Assembly: GCA_025352585.1 (NCBI GenBank)
Contig: JANXTD010000139.1
Location: forward strand, 1 to 5,224
Length of the DNA: 5,224 nucleotides
Reading direction: 5' to 3'
Source of the DNA: Fimbriiglobus sp.
GTDB lineage: Bacteria; Planctomycetota; Planctomycetia; Gemmatales; Gemmataceae
How positions within the stretch are numbered: position 1 is the first letter of the stretch; each line of letters opens with the position of its first letter. The notes under the pieces were generated by a model, which saw only the letters and a list, made by a program, of their open reading frames with translations, ran no database searches and had not been told where the DNA came from. Of the stretch, positions 1 through 5,224 are shown in pieces. Position numbers and translations under genes: made by a program.

Positions 1-1961
1 CGCGACGCCTCGGGGATCGCGTCGCACTCGGCGGCGACGCGCGCGAGTTGGCCGCGCCACTCGCCCAGCAGGGCCGCCGCCTGCTCGAGTTCGCGGGACG
101 CCGCGACGACCCCGGCCGCCGCGAGCGCGTCCAGTTCGGCAGAAAGTTCGGCGACCCGCGCGGCGGTCGCGTCGTGCCACTCCGGCGCGAGCCGCGCCCG
201 CAGCGCGTCGCGCTGGGCCGTCGCGGTGGCGAGCCGGGTAGCCTGCGCGTCGGCGGCGCGTTGGGCGGTCTGGAGCCGCCGCGTCGCCGCGTCGCACTCG
301 GCGGCGAGCCGTTCGGCGCGGGCCCCGGCCTCGTCGCGCTGACCGGCGGCGGTCGCGGCGTCGCGCTCGCCGCCGGCGGCCTCGGCCCGCAGGGTCGCCA
401 GCGACGCGGCGAGTTCGGCGAGCGTCTCGGTACCGCCGGCGTCGTGCAAATCCCCGCGGCGCGAGGCGAGCTTGTCGCGCAGGGCGTCTCGCGCGGCGAC
501 GAGTCGGGCGGCGTCCCGGTGCCCGGCCAGTGCGGCCCGCCTCGACTCCGCCGCGGCGGTCGCGGCGAGGCCGGCGGCGGCGTGGTCGCGCGTCAACCCG
601 TCGAGGTTGGCCAAGAGTTGTGCCCGCTCGCGGTCGGCGTGCTCGGCGGTCACCGGTTGGTGGCAGTGCGAGCAGGTGACGCCCGACTCGACCCCGGCAA
701 ACTTCTCGTGCGCGGCGCTGGCGAGGTCGGCCAGCGTGCGGGCCCTCGTCACGCGGTCGCCCGCCTGGCGCTCGTCGGCGTCGGCCGCGCGGGCGTGCGT
801 GTCGAGCCGCGCCGACTCGGCGTCGAGGTCACTGGCGTAAGCCGCCAACTGCCCGTCGAGTTTGGCGATGTCGTCGGCGACCCGGTGGCGGTGCGTCTGC
901 CGCTCGATCTCGCGGCGCGACTCGGCGGCCGCGGACCCGGCGAGGGCCGCGGCGTCGCCGCAGCGGCGCGAGTCCTCCCGCGCGCCGGCGAGGCCGGCGC
1001 TAAGCGTCTGGTGTTGCGCGAGTGCGGCGGCGCACCCCGCGCGGTCGGCGGCGGCCGCTACTGCCAGGCGCTCGGCCGACTCGCGCGAGCCGGGCAGCGC
1101 GGTCAGGTCGGGGAGCAACTGAGTCAGCAGGTCGTGACGCGCCTTGCCGGCGCGGGTCGCCTCGGAGTCGGCAACGCGGGCCTCGGCGTCGGCGAGTCGG
1201 GCCTGAAGTCCCTGCCGCTCCGCGCTGAGCGTGGCCCACGACTTCGCCTCCAGGGTCGCCCGCGCCGCCGCGACCTTCGCCGCGGCGTGGGCGTCGCGCT
1301 CGGCGGACGCCGTGGCCTCGGCAGCCGCGGCGGCGGCGGCGGTCTCCTCGGTCGCGGGCGGGGCGTCGCTCAGGGCGCGGTCGGCGGCGGCGGACTCGTG
1401 CTTCTTGGCCGCCGCCGCGGCGTGGACGCGCTCGGACAGCCGCTCGTACCGCTCGGCGTTGACGACGCGCTTCAACAGGGCCAGCCGCTGCGTACCGCTG
1501 CCGGTGACGAGCACGTCGGCCTCGCCCTGCCGGAGCAGCACCGACACCTTGAAGGCCTCGAAGCTCAGGCCCAGCGTCCTCTCGGTCCACTTGGTGATGT
1601 CGTCGCCGCTCTCGACGTGCGGCACCCGCACCCACGCCCCGCCGCCGGGGACGCGCGACTCCAGCGACTGCGACGGGGCCGTCGTGCGGTTGCGGGCGAC
1701 GCGGTACTCGGTGCCGCCGAGCGCGAACTCGAACGATAACTTGAAGCCGTCCGCGCCGTGCCGGGGCAGCCGGTCGAGCTTCTGCTTGCCGCCGCGGTGC
1801 TGGCCGTACAGGCAGAACGTCATCGCGTCGAAGACGGCCGACTTGCCGACGCCGTTGCCGCCGCCGAGCACCCAGAGCGGCTCGTCGGCCCCGAACTCGA
1901 TCGCGGTCGCGGGGGTGCCGAAGGTCAGGAAGTTCTCGAGGGTCACGCGCTGCGGGATCAT
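1..1961 (-). CDS. sbcC: Rad50/SbcC-type SMC-like ATPase, N-terminal 653 residues (3' end outside window)
   Basis: Partner ATPase of the Mre11/SbcD nuclease, expected to clamp DNA ends and drive ATP-dependent end processing in the cytoplasm. I translated this frame from the ATG at 1961-1959; it stays open to base 1. Residues 1-30 begin MIPQRVTLENFLTF, the usual Rad50/SbcC opening strand. A canonical Walker A, GGNGVGKS, ends at K40-S41 and is followed by FDAMTFCLYG. A Q-loop-like VLLRQGEAD places Q at residue 145. From about 175 a long, Ala/Arg/Glu-rich, proline-poor coiled coil runs to a zinc-hook motif CSHC (C430, C433; bases 663-674) and continues to the window edge. If the two coil arms are equal, as in the family, the arm is nearly complete here and the full protein would be roughly 850-900 residues, shorter than E. 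coli SbcC (1048). The signature motif, Walker B and D-loop must lie beyond base 1. The start overlaps the sbcD stop by four bases. Family assignment is firm; the distinction between SbcC and Rad50 is nominal. Confidence 0.93.
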   Translation of the reverse strand, partial: MIPQRVTLENFLTFGTPATAIEFGADEPLWVLGGGNGVGKSAVFDAMTFCLYGQHRGGKQKLDRLPRHGADGFKLSFEFALGGTEYRVARNRTTAPSQSLESRVPGGGAWVRVPHVESGDDITKWTERTLGLSFEAFKVSVLLRQGEADVLVTGSGTQRLALLKRVVNAERYERLSERVHAAAAAKKHESAAADRALSDAPPATEETAAAAAAAEATASAERDAHAAAKVAAARATLEAKSWATLSAERQGLQARLADAEARVADSEATRAGKARHDLLTQLLPDLTALPGSRESAERLAVAAAADRAGCAAALAQHQTLSAGLAGAREDSRRCGDAAALAGSAAAESRREIERQTHRHRVADDIAKLDGQLAAYASDLDAESARLDTHARAADADERQAGDRVTRARTLADLASAAHEKFAGVESGVTCSHCHQPVTAEHADRERAQLLANLDGLTRDHAAAGLAATAAAESRRAALAGHRDAARLVAARDALRDKLASRRGDLHDAGGTETLAELAASLATLRAEAAGGERDAATAAGQRDEAGARAERLAAECDAATRRLQTAQRAADAQATRLATATAQRDALRARLAPEWHDATAARVAELSAELDALAAAGVVAASRELEQAAALLGEWRGQLARVAAECDAIPEAS

Positions 1962-3172
1962 GTCGCCTCCGGTGTCGAGAGGAACTGGTCGGCGAGTTCG
2001 AGCACGGCGGCCCGGTCGGCGTCGCCGTCGAGGTGGGCGGTCAGGTAGCCGCGGACGACTTCGTCGAACCCCGCCGACACTCCAGACGGGGTCGCCGCGG
2101 CCGGGGCGTCCGGCTCGTCGCCGGCGAAGCTGAGTTCGTGGCGGCGGTGGAAGATCGCCTTCAACTTCTGCTCGACTTCGACCCGGCTCAGCGTTCCCAG
2201 CGGCAACTTGACGCGCAACCGAACGATGGCGGTCGCGGCGTCGGGGTACTTCGCCGCGAGGCCGGGCAGTTCGGCGTCGGCGTCGGCGATGTCGAGCGTG
2301 TGGAACGCCGTCGGCGGGATCGGCAGCCGCGTCGGCTCGCCGACGAGTCCGTCGGGGCCGAGGTCGAAGAGGATCACGCCGTGGTCGCCGTGCGTCTCGC
2401 CGAAGTCGAGGCGGTCGAGGCTGCCGGGGTAGCGGACGTGGCTCGCGCCGCCGAGGGTCTGCGGCTTGTGGATGTGCCCCAGCGCGACGTAGGCCCACGA
2501 CGGGTGCAGGTCGGCGAAGTCGAACAGCACGTCGTCGCGGTCGTTGACCTTGTACGCCGTCGTCACCTCGGAGCCGCGGACGTGCAGGTGGGCGACGAGG
2601 ACCGTGTGCAGGGTCGCGTCGAAGTCGTCGCAACCCGTCGCGCGGCCGACCCAGCCCGTCACGAGGTTTTTCAGCTCCCGCGTCACGTCCTCTTTGGTGC
2701 GGTAGTCCGCCGCGGAGACGCCGTAGCGGTTGGCCAGGGGGTAGGGCACGAGTACGAACTGGACGACCTGCCCGGCCGCGTCGCGGAGCTTGGCGACCGC
2801 GCAGCCGTTGAGCAGGTACATGCGGCCACCGCCGAGGACCCCGTCGGTGCCGGGTCGCGGCACCGCGAGCATCATCCCGGAGCGTACCGAGTTGATCAGC
2901 CGGTCGCGGTCGTGGTTGCCGGTGATGGCGAGGAGCGTTCCGCCGCGGGCGAAGAAGCCGGCGAAGGTCACGCGGACGTGGTCGAGGGCGTCGGTCATCT
3001 GCTCGACGTTGGCCTGCTCGCTGAACAGGTCGCCGGCGACGATGAGCAGTTCGACGGCGTGCCCGTCGCAGAGTTCCGCGACGCGCTCGACGCGCCGCTT
3101 CAGGTCGTCGGTGCGGTTGAGCCGGCCGAGTTGGTCACACAGGTGCCAGTCGGCCGTGTGCAGGATTCGCAT
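1958..3172 (-). CDS. sbcD: Mre11/SbcD-family DNA exonuclease subunit, 404 aa, complete
   Basis: Metal-dependent (usually Mn2+) calcineurin-like phosphoesterase that forms the nuclease core of the Mre11-Rad50/SbcCD complex and trims or opens DNA ends and hairpins. All the family's metal-ligand motifs are visible in order: D8-x-H10 in TADWHL, G47-D48 in VAGDLF, G85-N-H87-D88 in ITGNHD, H195-x-H197 in VAHLHV, and G232-H233-x-H235 in LGHIHK. The YPGS strand (248-251) that follows the last motif is also present. Residues about 285-350 fit the capping domain. The C-terminal stretch from about 366 (GFDEVVRGYL...) is helical-looking and could be the Rad50-binding helix region. Length is close to E. 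coli SbcD (400). The ATG start at 3172 gives the normal family N-terminus MRILHTADWHL, so no other start is plausible. The stop overlaps the sbcC-like ATG by four bases. No missing catalytic residue or frameshift was seen, so it should be active. Confidence 0.96.
   Translation of the reverse strand: MRILHTADWHLCDQLGRLNRTDDLKRRVERVAELCDGHAVELLIVAGDLFSEQANVEQMTDALDHVRVTFAGFFARGGTLLAITGNHDRDRLINSVRSGMMLAVPRPGTDGVLGGGRMYLLNGCAVAKLRDAAGQVVQFVLVPYPLANRYGVSAADYRTKEDVTRELKNLVTGWVGRATGCDDFDATLHTVLVAHLHVRGSEVTTAYKVNDRDDVLFDFADLHPSWAYVALGHIHKPQTLGGASHVRYPGSLDRLDFGETHGDHGVILFDLGPDGLVGEPTRLPIPPTAFHTLDIADADAELPGLAAKYPDAATAIVRLRVKLPLGTLSRVEVEQKLKAIFHRRHELSFAGDEPDAPAAATPSGVSAGFDEVVRGYLTAHLDGDADRAAVLELADQFLSTPEAT
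1966..1970 (-). promoter_or_regulatory. Shine-Dalgarno of the sbcC-like gene, inside the sbcD 3' end
   Basis: GGAGG on the minus strand lies four bases (CGAC) upstream of the ATG at 1961-1959. It supports that start and sits within the last codons of sbcD. With the ATGA stop/start overlap at 1961-1958 it suggests translational coupling, which would keep the two subunits in balance. The four-base spacer is at the short end of the usual range. Confidence 0.7.
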
Positions 3173-3241
3173 GGCGTGGGGTCTCCGGGGGGGTCGCGTC
3201 GGGAACTGTTGCGGCGTCCGCCCGGAGTGTGACCGCCGGCG
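3173..3241. other. 69-base spacer between the HerA-like gene and sbcD
   Basis: This is the only non-overlapping junction in the window. It is GC-rich, with a C-run followed by the GGAG ribosome site on the minus strand. A very short inverted repeat, GCGG-CGT-CCGC (3211-3221), is present but has no T-tract, so it is not a convincing terminator. No clear -35/-10 promoter is visible. The spacer could hold an internal promoter of a kind I cannot recognise, or merely be a leader within one transcript. Confidence 0.5.
3183..3186 (-). promoter_or_regulatory. Probable Shine-Dalgarno of sbcD
   Basis: GGAG on the minus strand lies ten bases upstream of the ATG at 3172-3170. It is the best purine-rich match in the spacer, somewhat far from the start but within a workable range. 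The start itself is fixed mainly by the conserved Mre11 N-terminus. Confidence 0.45.
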
Positions 3242-5023
3242 TCAAAAGCCGCTGCTGACGGCGGTACTCAAGCCGGCGCTCCGCCCCGTCGCCCCGCCGC
3301 CGGTCGGCTCGGCCTCCGCGGCGTCGTTCTCGCTCAGGGCGAACGGCGGGAAGGGGATTTTCGCCAGCATCGGCTCGCGGAAACTCGGCTGATAGATCAG
3401 CTTCTCGTCGGGCTGCAACTGCGACGCGGCACTCCGCGCCGACGGCCCCAGGAACTTCCAGACTTCGGCCCCCAGTTCCAGCGTGCCGCTCCGGCCGACG
3501 GCGCGAACCGCGGAGTTCTCGATGACGCGCGGCTTGACGAGGCTCGCCTGCTGCTGCGCCCCGAACAGGATGATCCCCTGGCTGCGGCCCTCGGACGCGA
3601 CCGTCTCGAGCTTCTGCGTGATGGGGTCGTGGCTGTCCTTCGGGGCGAAGCGGTTGAGTTCGTCGAGCGTGATGAGGAACTTCAGGTTCGCCACCTTCTT
3701 GGCCGACTGCGTCTGCTGGATCTGGTGGAACACCGCCGCGACGACGAAGCGCTGCAAACTCGGCGTGCCGACGAGGCCGTACAGGTCGATGACCGTTGGC
3801 GATGTCTCCCCGCAGTTCGGCACGACGATCGGCTTGCCCTTCTCGTCGTTACGCCGCAGCACGCCGTCGCCCTCCATGACGACGTACTTCAGGCGGCGGT
3901 AGAAGCTGCCCTTGGTGCCCGCCAGGAAGTCGCCGAACGACTTGTCGTCGCCCTTGGCGTCCTTGGCTTTCTTGAACCACTCCAGCAGTTCCTGGAAGGT
4001 CTTCGGCGCGCCGTCGGTGGTGCGGAGCTTGGGGTCGTCCTGGGTGCCACTCGTCAGCCACTCCTCGACCTCGCCGACGAGGCCGCCGAGGTTCGCCGTG
4101 CCGATGTCGTCCTCGCTGAACAGGAACTTGAACAGCCCCTGCCGGATCACGTCCGAGAGCGACCAACTGTACGCCTCGACGCCGGTGGTGCGGCCGCCGG
4201 TCGCCACCGGCGTCGTGACGCCCCTGGCCTGCGGGGCGAGGAACTTCGGCGTCTTGAACGGGGCCGGGTCCCCGACGCCCATGTCCTTCCAGTTCTGCCG
4301 GTGTTCGGCCTCGCCGTCGCGGAACTTGGTGTTCCAGCGGTCGATGAAGAACAGGTCGAAGTTCTTGACGTTGAAGACCACCGGCACGACCTGTAACAGG
4401 TTCGCCCCGCTCGGCTTCTCCTTCTTCTGCCGGGCCGCCTCGCGCAACAGCAGCCAGTTCATGCTCAGCAGCAGCGTCGATTTCGTGCCGAGGCCGGCGA
4501 TGCCGTTGACGTTGAGGTGCCCGCCGTTCTCGCCCAGCAAAAAGGCCAGGTCGATGCAGGCGCGGCCGGCGAACTGCGTGCCGCCGTTGCGCAACAGGCC
4601 GATGTCGAGCTTGTCCGCCATCTTGTCCATGCCGAAGCCCTTCGCCGCGGCGGCGGCGCTCGCCAGGAAGACTTCGCTCTCCTCGGTCGGCGGCGTGTGC
4701 GCCACGGGGTCGGTGCGCAGGATGGCCACCTCGGCGTAGGTCACGCCCTCGCTGTCGAACGGCGGCCGCACGCCGGAGCGGCTGTCGAAGCGGGCCGCCT
4801 CCTCGCCGATGTCCTTCTGGCGACTGCGGCGGTAAACCTCCTGGACGATGCCGACGAACTCGACCTTGCGGCCGGCGAGCAGGCAACTCGTCGTGACGAT
4901 CTGCGTCCGCTCCACGGTACAGGCCTGATCGACCCAGAAGTAGAACGTGCTGCTCGTACATTCGTGCTGCGACGGGGCGGCGACGCGGCCCAGGCAAACT
5001 GTGGTGTCGGCGGGCGTGCTCAC
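3242..5023 (-). CDS. herA: HerA-like (HerA/FtsK superfamily) DNA-translocase ATPase, 593 aa, with atypical P-loop
   Basis: Likely a hexameric RecA-fold ATPase that moves double-stranded DNA; archaeal HerA does this with the nuclease NurA during end resection. Residues about 9-65 (CLGRVAAPS...GRKVEFVGIVQEV) resemble the HAS-barrel that precedes HerA ATPase domains. The P-loop lies at 174-183, GIAGLGTKST, with K181 and S182 as the probable Walker A pair; it departs from GxxxxGK[ST] because T180, not Gly, precedes the Lys. Walker B is LITLDELNRFAP, with D454 and E455, close to the DExxRFAP form of HerA proteins. ASEGRSQG (476-483) and a FGAQQQ segment (487-492) match the following HerA helix and sensor strand, and R507/R511 are arginine-finger candidates. 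About 270 residues separate the two Walker motifs, leaving room for a helical insertion (about 225-400). KIPFPPFAL (555-563) precedes a Gly/Ala/Ser-rich, probably disordered tail. At 593 aa it is longer than Sulfolobus HerA (about 500). The GTG start is supported by GAGGTGA just upstream and the four-base overlap with the preceding gene. A mobilisation or FtsK-like ATPase is the main alternative. Confidence 0.85.
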   Translation of the reverse strand: MSTPADTTVCLGRVAAPSQHECTSSTFYFWVDQACTVERTQIVTTSCLLAGRKVEFVGIVQEVYRRSRQKDIGEEAARFDSRSGVRPPFDSEGVTYAEVAILRTDPVAHTPPTEESEVFLASAAAAAKGFGMDKMADKLDIGLLRNGGTQFAGRACIDLAFLLGENGGHLNVNGIAGLGTKSTLLLSMNWLLLREAARQKKEKPSGANLLQVVPVVFNVKNFDLFFIDRWNTKFRDGEAEHRQNWKDMGVGDPAPFKTPKFLAPQARGVTTPVATGGRTTGVEAYSWSLSDVIRQGLFKFLFSEDDIGTANLGGLVGEVEEWLTSGTQDDPKLRTTDGAPKTFQELLEWFKKAKDAKGDDKSFGDFLAGTKGSFYRRLKYVVMEGDGVLRRNDEKGKPIVVPNCGETSPTVIDLYGLVGTPSLQRFVVAAVFHQIQQTQSAKKVANLKFLITLDELNRFAPKDSHDPITQKLETVASEGRSQGIILFGAQQQASLVKPRVIENSAVRAVGRSGTLELGAEVWKFLGPSARSAASQLQPDEKLIYQPSFREPMLAKIPFPPFALSENDAAEAEPTGGGATGRSAGLSTAVSSGF

Positions 5024-5224
5024 AGGTCACCTCGTTGGAAAAGCCCGGCGGAGCGGTAGAGCCTCGTCGCGAGTAGCGGCAGCGGCGTGAACAGCGGCTT
5101 CAGCGCGTCCTCGGCCCGCACGATCGGGTCGAGCGACACCGGCATCCGCGCGTAGCTGTCGGTGCGGCAGCGGGCGTCGATCAGCCAGCGCGACAGGCGG
5201 TGGACGAAGCCGACGGCGTCGGTG
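5020..5224 (-). CDS. C-terminal 67 residues of an unrecognised protein coupled to the HerA-like gene (5' end outside window)
   Basis: An open frame enters from the right edge and ends at TGA 5022-5020, giving a tail that starts TDAVGFVHRLSRWLIDARCR and ends RSAGLFQRGDL. Codon third positions are almost all G or C, as in the neighbours, which supports real coding. The visible part has an amphipathic, Arg-rich helix (VHRLSRWLIDARCR), then a proline- and leucine-rich segment (LKPLFTPLPLLATRLY). No signal, membrane span or catalytic motif can be claimed. Its stop overlaps the HerA-like GTG by four bases, so the two products are probably made together and may interact. In HerA operons this place is often held by the nuclease NurA, and in defence-type HerA pairs by SIR2 or another nuclease, but nothing in these 67 residues identifies either. 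Function unknown. Confidence 0.75.
   Translation of the reverse strand, partial: TDAVGFVHRLSRWLIDARCRTDSYARMPVSLDPIVRAEDALKPLFTPLPLLATRLYRSAGLFQRGDL
5027..5033 (-). promoter_or_regulatory. Shine-Dalgarno supporting the GTG start of the HerA-like gene
   Basis: GAGGTGA on the minus strand is a strong anti-SD match whose GAGG core ends six bases before the GTG at 5023-5021. It lies within the final codons of the upstream gene, whose TGA (5022-5020) overlaps the GTG as GTGA. This favours GTG over any later start and suggests translational coupling of the two proteins. Confidence 0.7.

Noticed and set aside
48..1739. 563-codon plus-strand open frame antisense to the SbcC-like gene
   Set aside because: Its product is a low-complexity Gly/Arg/Val-rich sequence with no domain. 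The opposite strand carries a clear Walker A, Q-loop and zinc hook. Long antisense frames are expected at this GC content.
1231..2133. 300-codon plus-strand open frame spanning the sbcC-sbcD junction
   Set aside because: Ser/Ala/Arg-rich composition with no domain, and it crosses two real genes on the other strand.
3211..3221. Small inverted repeat in the HerA-sbcD spacer as a rho-independent terminator
   Set aside because: The stem is only four base pairs with a three-base loop and no following T-run. Such matches occur by chance in GC-rich DNA.
2033..3232. 399-codon plus-strand open frame antisense to sbcD
   Set aside because: It mirrors the Mre11 gene, has no recognisable motif, and is rich in Val/Arg/Asp/Glu as expected from reading GC-rich codons backwards.
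3629..4396. 255-codon plus-strand open frame antisense to the HerA-like gene
   Set aside because: Shadow of the HerA coding strand, with no independent start signal or domain evidence.
3849..5030. 393-codon minus-strand frame overlapping the HerA-like gene in a different frame
   Set aside because: Arg/Gly/His-rich with no motifs. The other frame holds the HAS-barrel, Walker motifs and conserved HerA segments.
5020..5224. Calling the truncated upstream gene nurA
   Set aside because: Context is suggestive, but the 67 visible residues show no NurA motif and the catalytic part is outside the window.

Overview
This is a GC-rich bacterial-type (possibly archaeal) chromosomal segment. All recognisable genes lie on the minus strand and are tightly packed. 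Nearly every third codon position is G or C, so long open frames also appear on the opposite strand; I read these as composition artefacts. The host cannot be fixed from sequence alone. The base composition and a SbcCD-type nuclease sitting next to a HerA-type ATPase would fit a GC-rich bacterium such as a planctomycete, but that is a weak inference.

Read in the direction of transcription (right to left), the layout is: (1) 5224-5020, the last 67 codons of an unrecognised protein, whose stop overlaps the next start by 4 bases (GTGA); (2) 5023-3242, a 593-residue HerA/FtsK-superfamily ATPase with an N-terminal HAS-barrel-like segment, an atypical P-loop and a clear Walker B; (3) a 69-base spacer; (4) 3172-1958, a complete 404-residue Mre11/SbcD nuclease with all phosphoesterase motifs; (5) 1961 to beyond base 1, a Rad50/SbcC-type SMC-like ATPase, start overlapping the sbcD stop by 4 bases (ATGA). 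Its N-terminal ATPase lobe, a long alanine-rich coiled coil and a CxxC zinc hook are visible. Its C-terminal ATPase lobe is outside the window. No RNA genes, mobile elements, CRISPR arrays or obvious terminators were seen.

Together the genes look like a DNA-end-processing operon: a hexameric DNA pump (HerA-like) with an Mre11-Rad50 nuclease complex. In archaea herA, nurA, mre11 and rad50 are classically clustered for double-strand-break resection. In most familiar bacteria sbcD-sbcC stands without herA. The truncated gene coupled to herA occupies the place where a NurA-like or other partner nuclease would be expected, but the visible C-terminus does not let me identify it. Whether the cluster serves repair or defence against foreign DNA is open.
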